DNA of 18,192 nucleotides from Methylococcaceae bacterium UBA662 (GCA_002299425.1 DBNW01000048.1:1-18192), one strand, 5' to 3'; shown: positions 6,688-13,617, counted from the first letter of the stretch. Translations and numbers: made by a program. The notes: generated by a model from the sequence alone, not told the origin.

Positions 6688-7640
6688 GGCTTTGCCGCAA
6701 TGCCCCAAGGGTACAAACCGACGGCCACCGATTTAGTGACCCTCAGGCTTTCAAGGTCGATGATAGAAATGTCGTTGCTGGCCCCGTTAGTCGTGTACAA
6801 GCGTTTTTGGTCCGGCGAGAAAGCCAAATTCCAAACCCGCGACCCTACCAACAACAGTTTTTCGGTGGCAAAAGTTTTCGCATTGATCACAGCCACCCGA
6901 TTGGCCGGTCCTAGTGCGACATAGCCATAATCGCCTTGCCGGTCAAGAATCACCCCGACCGGTTGTATTTTGTCAGAAGTTACGCCGGGTACTGCAAGCT
7001 TGATGTTTTGGATGATTTTCCGGGTTTTAACGTCAATCACCGTTAACGATCCGGCCATTTCTGAAGTCACCCAAAGTTGGCTGCTGTCCCCGGAAAAGGT
7101 GAGTGCTCTAGGTCTTGGATCAACCAGGGTGTTGTCGATGACGGTGTGGGTTTGCGTGTCAATCCAGTGCACCATGTTGGTGGTCTCAGAGGCACTCACT
7201 ACCCAGCGGTTGTCTGGGCTAACGGCGATGCCTTCCGGCTCTACTCCTACCGCAATGCTAGCAATGGCTTTTTTCTTCGCAATGTCAATTACAGTCACTG
7301 TGCTGTCATCTTCGTTGGAGACATAAAGGCGGTCGCCTTTAGGGTTTAAGGCGAAGGTTTCCGGGTCGTCCCCGGAGGGTAGCGTGCCTAAACTATCAAG
7401 CGAGGCGGAATCCATCATTTTGATGGTATGTTCGTCGCTGACGGCAACATATAAGATGCGGTGGTCGGGACTTAAGGCGATGCCGCGTGGACGCAAACCG
7501 ACCGGGACTGTCTTGGTGAGTGTGCCCTTAAGTGGGTCAACAAGGGCTACGGCGTTGTCTTTTTCCAAGGTGACAAACACCGTTTCCGCAGGCACTGCAA
7601 CCGGCAGCAATAGCATCAGTAAAATTAGTTTTTTTATCAT
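6684..7640 (-). CDS. Exported YVTN-type beta-propeller protein, PQQ-catabolism-associated
   Basis: The 318-residue protein begins with a signal peptide (MIKKLILLMLLLPVAVPA, cleavage probably before ETV), so it should act in the periplasm. The rest is about seven repeats of roughly 42 residues with the pattern VGxxPxGIAxSPDxxxxYV...xxxVTVID, for example PRGIALSPDHRILYVA, PEGIAVSPDNRWVVSA and WNLAFSPDQKRLYTT; this is a YVTN/NHL-like propeller. It matches what I know of TIGR03866, the beta-propeller partner of the PQQ-associated ABC genes. I chose the ATG at 7640, overlapping the upstream stop as ATGA; an ATG at 7658 would add six residues and spoil the signal peptide. Propellers of this type are usually binding or scaffold proteins; the ligand is unknown. 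Confidence 0.9.
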   Translation of the reverse strand: MIKKLILLMLLLPVAVPAETVFVTLEKDNAVALVDPLKGTLTKTVPVGLRPRGIALSPDHRILYVAVSDEHTIKMMDSASLDSLGTLPSGDDPETFALNPKGDRLYVSNEDDSTVTVIDIAKKKAIASIAVGVEPEGIAVSPDNRWVVSASETTNMVHWIDTQTHTVIDNTLVDPRPRALTFSGDSSQLWVTSEMAGSLTVIDVKTRKIIQNIKLAVPGVTSDKIQPVGVILDRQGDYGYVALGPANRVAVINAKTFATEKLLLVGSRVWNLAFSPDQKRLYTTNGASNDISIIDLESLRVTKSVAVGLYPWGIAAKP

Positions 7641-8833
7641 GGGTTTTCCCAGTGGCATTGGCTTTCGGGTTGGTCATGGCCTAGGGTGTCCAGTTCCGTT
7701 TTAGGGTGCAAAAAACCCTCGATAGGGGCCACGGCCACCAGTGATCGGGGTGCTGCCAACAAAAGGGGTTGCCGCAATTGCCCGTCCCAAGGCCGAAACG
7801 ACAAGGGATTGCCTTTGTAGCCTTGTAAGGCAAACTGCTCACCCAACAAATAGGTTTTTATTGGCGCCAGCTCGGTAGACTGGGTTCGGGTGGCCGCCTC
7901 GCCAAGGGCGCGCACCGCTAAATACCCGGCATAATCTTGTTCTTCCATCCAACGTTTGGCTTTTTCCTTAAAGCGGTTCTGCATTTGTATGGCACCCCAT
8001 TGCTCGTGGGTACGGTGCCAGGATGTTGCGATCAAGCCTTGGGTGCCCATCACCGGGCGGGGCAGCCAGGTGCGGTAATCTAGGTATTCGCCAAACGCTC
8101 CCCGTTCATCGGCCACCACCAGCAGGTCGTACTCGTCGGCCTGGGTGAAGACGGCGACATCCGATTGTGCGCTGCGTCCAGCCTCGTAACTGTGTTCCCA
8201 AACCCGCTCGTCGATGATTTCCAGGTGGTAGCGTTTGGCTGATTTTTTAAGGGCCTCGGCAAACAGCCGGTCTTCTGGTTGCTGGCCAACCACTAACAGC
8301 CATTTCGACCAGCGTTTTTGCACCATGTACTGGGCCAATGCGTCAGTGCGCATGCTACGGCTGGGAGCGACATGCAAAATGTTGCTGCGGCATTCTTGAT
8401 TACGCAGGACATCGTCGCTGCTGGCGATGTTGAACAATAGCATTTTTTTTGCGGCGGGCAAGTCAGCCAGCTTGAGCAGGGTATCGGCAGGCACATTGGC
8501 TACGACAAAATCAAATTTCCCGGCCACCTGTTCAAGAAAAACCTGCTGGGCGTCGCCGTTGACGGCAACGGCGATAGTCTTCAGAGTAAAAGTTTGCCCG
8601 GTAAATTGCCCGGTAGTGTTGGTGTCATCGATACCAAGCTGTGTGCCAGGAATGCCTTTATCGGGTATAAAAGGGTCTGGGTTAGACAGGGCAGGGGCGG
8701 CGATCGAGTCTTGGCTGAAATAAGCGATTTTCAAAGTTTTGCGGGTTTTTGCCAGCGCGGGCGCATGCCAAAAACTCAATAAAAACAGGGGCAATCCCAG
8801 CACCGCTAACAAACACTTCTTGGTTGAACGCAT
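7637..8833 (-). CDS. Periplasmic ligand-binding protein, PQQ-dependent alcohol dehydrogenase-associated ABC system
   Basis: A 398-residue exported protein with a signal peptide ending near ALA (residues 27-29), followed by a type I periplasmic binding fold distantly like the branched-chain amino acid receptors. It has IAYFSQDS at the first strand, FDFVVANVPADTLLKLAD, LLFNIASSDDVLR, then WLLVVGQQPEDRLFAEALKK and YDLLVVADERGAFGEYLDYRTWLPRPVMGTQGL. The C-terminal PIEGFLHPKTELDTLGHDQPES is characteristic of the group I know as TIGR03863. It is the first gene of the operon; its stop overlaps the beta-propeller start. The ribosome site is weak (GGAC). The ligand is unknown; alcohol- or PQQ-related compounds are plausible from family context only. 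Confidence 0.88.
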   Translation of the reverse strand: MRSTKKCLLAVLGLPLFLLSFWHAPALAKTRKTLKIAYFSQDSIAAPALSNPDPFIPDKGIPGTQLGIDDTNTTGQFTGQTFTLKTIAVAVNGDAQQVFLEQVAGKFDFVVANVPADTLLKLADLPAAKKMLLFNIASSDDVLRNQECRSNILHVAPSRSMRTDALAQYMVQKRWSKWLLVVGQQPEDRLFAEALKKSAKRYHLEIIDERVWEHSYEAGRSAQSDVAVFTQADEYDLLVVADERGAFGEYLDYRTWLPRPVMGTQGLIATSWHRTHEQWGAIQMQNRFKEKAKRWMEEQDYAGYLAVRALGEAATRTQSTELAPIKTYLLGEQFALQGYKGNPLSFRPWDGQLRQPLLLAAPRSLVAVAPIEGFLHPKTELDTLGHDQPESQCHWENP

Positions 8834-8844
8834 CGGTTGTCCGG

Positions 8845-8860
8845 TTTAACAAACGTTAAA
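8845..8860. promoter_or_regulatory. Inverted repeat just upstream of the ABC operon
   Basis: TTTAAC, a 4-bp spacer AAAC, then GTTAAA forms a perfect 6-bp inverted repeat 12 bp before the binding-protein start. The position would suit an operator or a leader hairpin. No regulator is known and chance is possible in this AT-rich stretch. Confidence 0.25.
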
Positions 8861-8961
8861 TTAAAAACAGCGTTTAGATTGAAAAATTCAGTCGCGGGGT
8901 ATTCGGCCGTCAAAACTTACCCGCTTAGCCAGATACTTCAGTTGACTTCAAAAAGTTTTTC

Positions 8962-8983
8962 ATTCCGGCAGGGAAGCCGGAAT
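8962..8983. repeat. REP-like palindrome (ATTCCGGC/GCCGGAAT)
   Basis: A perfect 8-bp inverted repeat with a 6-nt loop (AGGGAA) is followed by CCAG. The form resembles extragenic palindromes of the ATTCC(G/C)G...GGAAT type that are abundant in many proteobacterial genomes. It lies in the 242-bp space between the trpC stop and the ABC operon. Another small hairpin (TAGGC/GCCTA) occurs about 30 bp further on. It could help to end or stabilise the trpDC transcript. Confidence 0.55.
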
Positions 8984-9075
8984 CCAGTCATAAGGATGTG
9001 AATCTAGGGGGCTAGGCTACGCCTAAGTAAACCACGGATGCGTCGCTATGCGGCCTGATAGTGTTTCATTGGCGA

Positions 9076-9894
9076 TTATACGGCCGCCTGCCGCTTAGGA
9101 AAAAACAACTCCTGCATTTTTTGCCCGGGGCTGTGAGCGCGCATCAGCACCTCCCCCACTAAAAAAGCGTACACCCCGTGTTCGAGCATTCGATGCACAT
9201 CCTCGCGGCTGTGGATGCCGCTTTCGGTAATGACGATACGGTTGTCTGGAATATCACCGAGCAAGTCGCACGTGGTTTGTAAGTCGGTCTGAAATGTCCG
9301 TAAATTGCGGTTGTTGATGCCCAGCAACGGGGTTTGCAGCCGCAGAGCACGGTGTAATTCGGTTAGGTCATGGACTTCAACCAGCACATCCATGCCCAAA
9401 GTGGTCGCAGTTTCGGCCAATTCATGCAGCAAATCATCGGCTAGGGCGGCGGCGATCAACAAAATGCAATCCGCGCCTAAGGCGCGGGATTCGTAAATTT
9501 GGTAGGGATCAATCATGAAATCTTTACGCAACACCGGCAACGGACAACATTCCCGAGCCCTTTGCAAATACGCCTCGGCACCCTGAAAAAAAGACCGGTC
9601 TGTCAACACAGACAAGCAGGTTGCCCCGTTTAGGGCATAGTCCTGGGCAATGGCAACCGGGTGAAAGTCTTCGCGGATGACGCCTTGGCTGGGCGAGGCT
9701 TTCTTGATTTCGGCGATCACTGCCGGCTGCTTAGCGGCCACTTTTGTGCTGAGTGCCTTGGCAAAGCCCCGGGGTAAGGAGGTCTCTTGAGCGATTTCCT
9801 GGAGCAGGGCAAGGTCCCTGTGGCCTTTGCGCTGCCGGACTTCTTCGGCTTTTTTTGCAAGGATAGTGTGGAGAACGTCGGGCGGATTCGTCAT
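9076..9894 (-). CDS. trpC: Indole-3-glycerol-phosphate synthase
   Basis: Cytoplasmic TIM-barrel enzyme of tryptophan synthesis that closes the ring of carboxyphenylamino-deoxyribulose phosphate to indole-3-glycerol phosphate, with loss of CO2. The 272-residue protein is monofunctional; no TrpF domain follows. Motifs include VIAEIKKASPSQG near residue 60 (catalytic Lys), DYALNGATCLSVLTD near 85, LRKDFMIDPYQIYE near 120, LLGINNRNLRTF near 190 and VITESGI near 220, which binds phosphate. I chose the ATG at 9894, seven bases after the trpD stop; in-frame codons further upstream read through trpD and do not look like TrpC. It is coexpressed with trpD. Confidence 0.96.
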   Translation of the reverse strand: MTNPPDVLHTILAKKAEEVRQRKGHRDLALLQEIAQETSLPRGFAKALSTKVAAKQPAVIAEIKKASPSQGVIREDFHPVAIAQDYALNGATCLSVLTDRSFFQGAEAYLQRARECCPLPVLRKDFMIDPYQIYESRALGADCILLIAAALADDLLHELAETATTLGMDVLVEVHDLTELHRALRLQTPLLGINNRNLRTFQTDLQTTCDLLGDIPDNRIVITESGIHSREDVHRMLEHGVYAFLVGEVLMRAHSPGQKMQELFFPKRQAAV

Positions 9895-9901
9895 GCTAAA
9901 T

Positions 9902-10921
9902 TTATGGGCACTGGTTTGAGAAAGACACAAACGCGTCGAATTTGGCGCGGGCGTCGCCGGTGGCCAATGCCCGTTGCGCCTGACTAACACCTTCTGCTAA
10001 GGAGTCGGTCAGGTTGGCGGCGTAAATGGCCGCCCCGGCGTTGAGCAGGGCTATGTCCCTGGCCGCTCCGGGGACGTTGTCTAGCACCGACAACAACCGA
10101 TTTAAACTGGATTCAACACCGTCAACCGCCAGTTCGGACAAAGTGGCCCTTGGCAGGCCAAATTGCTCGGGTGTGATGGTGTAGGTGGTAATGTGTCCGT
10201 GTTTTAATTCGGTGACGGTGGAGGGCGAGGCGATGCTGATTTCATCTAGCCCGTCATCGGCATGGACTAGCAACACATGCTGGCTGCCGGTTTGTTGGAG
10301 TACCCGGGCTAAGGGTTCTAGCCAGTGCCGGGCAAACACGCCGATCAGTTGATTGGGAGCCGAGGCCGGGTTGCACAGCGGGCCCAGTAAATTGAACACG
10401 GTCCTCACGCCCAATTCTTTGCGCGGACCCACCGTGTGTCGCATCGCTTCGTGATGCTTGGGAGCGAATAAAAAACCGATGCCAACGGTTTCAATGCAGC
10501 GGGCTACTTGCTCGGCAGATAAGTCCAAGTTAACGCCGGCTGCTTCCAGAACATCGGCACTGCCGCAGCGGCTGGAAACGGAGCGGTTGCCGTGCTTAGC
10601 CACCTGGCCACCGGCCGCCGCCACAATAAAGGCACAGGTGGTCGATATGTTGAACGTATGGGCGCCGTCCCCGCCAGTGCCGCAGGTATCGACCAAATGC
10701 GGGCCCTGAACGTTGATTGCACTGGATAGCCCGCGCATAACCTCTACAGCAGCAACCATTTCGGCAATGGACTCGCCTTTGCAGCGCAAAGCGATCAAAA
10801 ACCCGGCGATCTGGGCATCGGTGGCGCGCCCCTCTAGGATGATCTGCATGACGTTACGCATTTGCGCTGCCGTTAAGTCGTGTTTGTCGAGTACGGTTTG
10901 GATAGCTGCTTGGATAGTCAT
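9902..10921 (-). CDS. trpD: Anthranilate phosphoribosyltransferase
   Basis: Transfers phosphoribosyl from PRPP to anthranilate in tryptophan synthesis. The 339-residue protein shows the PRPP-binding VDTCGTGGDGAHTFNIST segment near residue 80, VAKHGNRSVSSRCGSADVLEAAG near 110 (anthranilate and PRPP contacts), FAPKHHEAMRHTVGPRKELGVRTVFNLLGPLCNPA near 150, and an Asp-Glu metal site in the middle domain (ADDGLDEIS). There is no fused glutaminase domain, and trpG is not adjacent, although it often precedes trpD in gammaproteobacteria. I chose the ATG at 10921 because residues MTIQAAIQTVLDKHDLT align with the usual TrpD N-terminus; an ATG at 10948 would add nine residues. Upstream lies a structured 296-bp space. 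Confidence 0.96.
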   Translation of the reverse strand: MTIQAAIQTVLDKHDLTAAQMRNVMQIILEGRATDAQIAGFLIALRCKGESIAEMVAAVEVMRGLSSAINVQGPHLVDTCGTGGDGAHTFNISTTCAFIVAAAGGQVAKHGNRSVSSRCGSADVLEAAGVNLDLSAEQVARCIETVGIGFLFAPKHHEAMRHTVGPRKELGVRTVFNLLGPLCNPASAPNQLIGVFARHWLEPLARVLQQTGSQHVLLVHADDGLDEISIASPSTVTELKHGHITTYTITPEQFGLPRATLSELAVDGVESSLNRLLSVLDNVPGAARDIALLNAGAAIYAANLTDSLAEGVSQAQRALATGDARAKFDAFVSFSNQCP

Positions 10922-11016
10922 GGTCCGGGCCGGGTTAAAGCCGCTCATTGTAACGGGTTCAGGGCTTTTATCGCCACTTCATCTGAGGATTGGGTAACTG
11001 CTATCTTCCGTTAACT

Positions 11017-11091
11017 CGGCTGTGCCGGGCTTGGTCAAAGGTGTCTGGGTTGGTTAAAAAAACGTGGGCCAAGACCCGGCACAGCCGGGTC
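11017..11091 (-). repeat. Self-complementary palindrome pair with internal U7 tract upstream of trpD
   Basis: In the space 10922-11217, arm CGGCTGTGCCGGG (11017-11029, extended by CTTGG) is repeated inverted at 11069-11087. Each arm is itself palindromic: 11073-11091 is a perfect 8-bp stem GACCCGGC/GCCGGGTC with a 3-nt centre. On the minus strand this local hairpin is followed 10 nt later by TTTTTTT (11062-11056). The long-range stem would instead place that tract in its loop. The two folds exclude one another, as in an attenuator or a terminator. It could end the upstream gene (stop at 11218) or act on trpDC. Confidence 0.5.
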
Positions 11092-11177
11092 GATTTGTCA
11101 GATGATTTGCCAAAATGACGGGCTTGGATAAGGGCTTGCCTTAAGCACCGGTAAGGTTGCTGTGCAGCGTTTTCATG

Positions 11178-11199
11178 CCGGGTATTCCCGGGTTTTTTT
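11178..11199 (+). terminator. Plus-strand terminator-like hairpin with no plus-strand gene before it
   Basis: CCGGG, a TATT loop and CCCGG, then a G and seven T form a short intrinsic-terminator pattern on the plus strand. All annotated genes for more than 10 kb to the left are on the minus strand, so it might end an antisense or small RNA, or be coincidental. Confidence 0.35.
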
Positions 11200-11217
11200 C
11201 TGCTAAGGTGTCCTGAT

Positions 11218-11673
11218 TTATTGGTTTTGCACTGTGGTGACGGCCATTCCCGCACGTTGACCGGTGCTGGTCAGGCAGCGGCAGTCCAGTTGGTAGTTTT
11301 TTACGCCTCTGCCGGTTTTGTTAACCCGGACTTCGTAAATGCCGTTGCCGCCGACCAGGGTGATAGCTGGGCTGGGTTGGCTGTCCCCTTTGTTGGTATC
11401 GGTGATGTTTCTGCCCGACAAGCCCCTGATAACTTGGGCACTGATCAGTGCGTTGATATCGGGACTTCTGTCAAAGACAGTGACCCTTAACTGGCGGGTG
11501 TCGCCTTGGTCGTTTCTGGAGCAGGTGATGCGGAAAAAATCCGTTGCTGAGCGGGAATTTCTTAGCTGGTTGTCCAACGTAGCGGCAGCCACTTCGGTGC
11601 CGGGTGTTGTGCCGATAATCAGTAGGCTGGCGGCAAACCAAGCCAGCCGGTTTGTTGTCGATTTTTTGTCCAT
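11218..11673 (-). CDS. Secreted protein of unknown function, paralogue of its upstream neighbour
   Basis: The 151-residue precursor has a signal peptide (Lys residues, then LAWFAASLLIIGTTPG, cleavage near AAA-TLD at about residue 31). The mature part of about 120 residues looks all-beta: FFRITCSRN, LRVTVFDRSP, ALISAQVIRG, a TDTNKGDSQPSPAITLVGGNGIYEVRVNKTGRG core and a C-terminal YQLDCRCL strand. The first and last Cys positions are shared with the next protein upstream and may form a disulfide. I chose the ATG at 11673, with AGAGGA six bases before it; sequence upstream in frame belongs to the end of the neighbouring gene. It is the last gene of the secreted cassette, 52 bp after its paralogue. 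I do not recognise a named family. Confidence 0.8.
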   Translation of the reverse strand: MDKKSTTNRLAWFAASLLIIGTTPGTEVAAATLDNQLRNSRSATDFFRITCSRNDQGDTRQLRVTVFDRSPDINALISAQVIRGLSGRNITDTNKGDSQPSPAITLVGGNGIYEVRVNKTGRGVKNYQLDCRCLTSTGQRAGMAVTTVQNQ

Positions 11674-11725
11674 AGATTCCTCTGTGGGTTTCGTTTCCGA
11701 GTAAGACCAGGGCACGGTTACCCAG

Positions 11726-12190
11726 TTATTGATCGATGATGGCCACCTGTGCGGTGCCGGTATGCTGATTGTCAAAGGTTAGGCAGTGGAATACGACCGA
11801 ATAGATTTCTTCCCCTGTGTGGGTTTTGTTGATGCTCATCAGGTAAAAGTCGTTGCCGGTACCGCCGCCCCTAAGCGTGACAAGAGGGCTGCTGGCGGTG
11901 TCGCCATCGGTACGGTCGGTGGTGTTAATGGCCTGGGTGCGGGAAGCTATTTGTAAGCTAACCAGCGGCCTTGCTACCGGGGTTAGGTCCCTGATACTGG
12001 CAACCATGCGGTCACTAACGCCTCGGCCGTCATCAAAACAGTGCACTTGGTAGACATCAATAGCGGTGCGGTCATGACCCAACGAACCTAAAATATCGTC
12101 GGCAACGGCGGTGTTAGCCGGGTTTAAGGCAAACAGGGCGGGTAAGGCCAGAAAAATTAAGGACGGTGCGGGTTTAGGTCGGTATTTCAT
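11726..12190 (-). CDS. Secreted protein of unknown function, paralogue of its downstream neighbour
   Basis: The 154-residue precursor has a signal peptide (MKYRPKPAPSLIFLALPALF..., cleavage near AVA-DDI at about residue 30). The mature domain aligns along its length with the neighbouring secreted protein: VYQVHCFDD, MVASIRDLTPVARPLVSLQI, NTTDRTDGDTASSPLVTLRGG, FYLMSINKTHTG, YSVVFHCL and a closing Gln-rich end. Two Cys (HCF and HCL) match those of the paralogue. The shared TD.xxGD.xxSPxxTLxGG and xNKTxxG patterns suggest a small beta-sandwich binding domain. The ribosome site TAGGAGA lies well placed before the ATG. A tandem duplication is the simplest origin; divergence is high, so it is old. 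Function unknown. Confidence 0.8.
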   Translation of the reverse strand: MKYRPKPAPSLIFLALPALFALNPANTAVADDILGSLGHDRTAIDVYQVHCFDDGRGVSDRMVASIRDLTPVARPLVSLQIASRTQAINTTDRTDGDTASSPLVTLRGGGTGNDFYLMSINKTHTGEEIYSVVFHCLTFDNQHTGTAQVAIIDQ

Positions 12191-12330
12191 AAAATTGTCT
12201 CCTACGGGTAGGGCCTGTACGTTGTTCGCTGCACACTAAGCCGTCTTAATTTGGCAGGTGTGGCGCAAGCAAGGTGCAGCGTATGCGGGACCAGAGAAGT
12301 GGCTTAAGGGGAATAAAACACCACAGAACC

Positions 12331-12416
12331 TGGACAGCAGGTTTGTGCTGTCCAAGTTGAATTTGCACCCAGCGTAAAGCCGGGTGCTTTAGATCATGCG
12401 AGCAAGTCTATCTTGC
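12331..12416 (-). repeat. Cluster of three hairpins inside the secreted-protein cassette
   Basis: The 254-bp gap between the first and second cassette genes carries three inverted repeats: TGGACAGCA/TGCTGTCCA (12331-12354, 6-nt loop, perfect), GCACCCAGC/GCCGGGTGC (12365-12387, one mismatch, 5-nt loop) and GCAAG/CTTGC (12402-12416). None has a proper T tract on the minus strand, so RNA processing or stabilisation of the upstream message is likelier than simple termination. From 12191 to 12330 I see only the ribosome site of the next gene. Confidence 0.5.
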
Positions 12417-12444
12417 AGAACCCGTCGTTTAAGATGACAGGACA

Positions 12445-13341
12445 TTATCTGGCAGGCCAGTAATACTGCAGGGAACCGGCAGGTGGCCGACCGCGTGGAA
12501 TGGGCAGCCAGGCATCAATGTCGGCATCCGTAGGCCGAATGGCCAACCGGTAGCCGGCACCGCAACTGCTGGGCAAGGGGTTGGTCGCTAGGTTACGCAC
12601 CACGCGCATGGTGGGCCAATAGGTTCCCTGGCTTGGATCCATGAAAGGCAAGGTTCTAGGGTCGTTGAATTTTGCCGTCGCATGACCAATCCAGATGTCC
12701 GCCCGGCTGCCGTCGTTGTTGTGTCGAGTGCCCCCTAAGCACCAGTTGGCGGTCGGTGCGCGTACCAGCAATTCTGTGGCGCAAGAGGTTCTTTCAAAAC
12801 TGATGGGGCTGGTAGTAAACGGAACCCAGCCCTGGGCGCTGGATACACTTTGGTAAAGTGGCGCGGAACGGAATGGGTTGCCGTTATGGACACCAAAACC
12901 GCGTCTTATCGGGGTTCTGGCGGCACCTAACAACGTGTTGGTGTCGATGTAAGTAATGGTGTTTTGAAAAAGGCTGGGTTGAACGGTGTTTAAGCCGAGG
13001 TTGGTAAAGCCTACGCCTGGCAAGACACCTGCGATGTGTCCGGACAAATCATCTAGGGTATCGATGACAGCACCTGCGGTATCCAGTTTGGTGACAATGG
13101 CTAATCTTGGGTCGGCCGCGTTAGGGAACATGGCACTGACCGCAATGACATCCCTAGATGCGGTGCCAGCAGTGGCATCGCCGGAGACGCAGCCGTGGGT
13201 GACGTTGACTGCATTTCGGTTGGGCATGCCTTCTTGCACGACATCGCGAAATCCGGTATGAGCTATGGCGCTTTGTGCCGCCATTGAAATAGCTGCTGCG
13301 GCGGAAACCCGCGCTAATTGTTTGGCTAAGTTATTTTTCAT
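12445..13341 (-). CDS. Secreted protein with predicted N-terminal histidine and HGC motif; unknown function, possibly copper-related
   Basis: The 298-residue precursor has a clear signal peptide (MKNNLAKQLARVSAAAAI...) with the expected cleavage AIA-HTG, making His28 the mature N-terminus. An AVNVTHGC motif follows about 22 residues later. This order, N-terminal His then xVxHGC, recalls YcnI/DUF1775 copper-binding proteins; overall similarity beyond that is not evident and the protein is longer. The mature chain has four Cys (HGC, TSCATE, NWCLGG, SSCGAG), enough for two disulfides, and striking C-terminal segments RADIWIGHATAKFNDP, YWPTMRVVRNLATNPLP and PTDADIDAWLPIP. The ribosome site TGGAGA precedes the ATG. 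It is the first gene of a three-gene secreted set and diverges from nhaD. I vaguely recall similar unnamed proteins in methanotrophs and nitrifiers but cannot confirm it. Confidence 0.8.
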   Translation of the reverse strand: MKNNLAKQLARVSAAAAISMAAQSAIAHTGFRDVVQEGMPNRNAVNVTHGCVSGDATAGTASRDVIAVSAMFPNAADPRLAIVTKLDTAGAVIDTLDDLSGHIAGVLPGVGFTNLGLNTVQPSLFQNTITYIDTNTLLGAARTPIRRGFGVHNGNPFRSAPLYQSVSSAQGWVPFTTSPISFERTSCATELLVRAPTANWCLGGTRHNNDGSRADIWIGHATAKFNDPRTLPFMDPSQGTYWPTMRVVRNLATNPLPSSCGAGYRLAIRPTDADIDAWLPIPRGRPPAGSLQYYWPAR

Positions 13342-13450
13342 TTAATTCTCCAGTGTTTGATAAAGGATGCGAACGTATTGTTACGAGCTTGTCCTGTTCA
13401 CGGGAGTTACTTACGCAAAATGAATGCCATTTCCTGACTAGATTGATAAA

Positions 13451-13456
13451 ATTATA
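13451..13456 (-). promoter_or_regulatory. Candidate -10 box of the secreted-protein cassette
   Basis: A perfect minus-strand TATAAT lies about 110 bp upstream of the first cassette gene. The -35 region at 17 bp is weak (ACACTT), which would suit an activator-dependent promoter. The call is tentative because this region is AT-rich. Confidence 0.35.
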
Positions 13457-13617
13457 TAACACATTGAATTTAAAAGTGTTTTACAAGATACGGAGCTTGG
13501 TTTGTTGCCAATAACGCGTGTGCGCGGCAAAAAAACAACAAAAGAACCTAATCCGCAGGCCGTTGGTCATGGCCAGGTGTGTGATATACCCCGATTTTTT
13601 TCTGCATCAGAATTGGT

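Noticed and set aside
8890..8935. Minus-strand TTGACG with TGAATT at 17 bp as the ABC operon promoter
   Set aside because: The -10 matches only three of six positions and nothing else supports it, so it is not listed.
11139..11174. trp leader peptide on the minus strand (MKTLHSNLTGA)
   Set aside because: It lacks Trp codons and is not followed by a canonical pause/antiterminator order, so it is not a trpL-type attenuator.
11001..11255. 84-codon minus-strand reading frame upstream of trpD
   Set aside because: It overlaps the end of the secreted-protein gene, runs through the palindrome pair, has no recognisable ribosome site and its translation shows no protein-like pattern.
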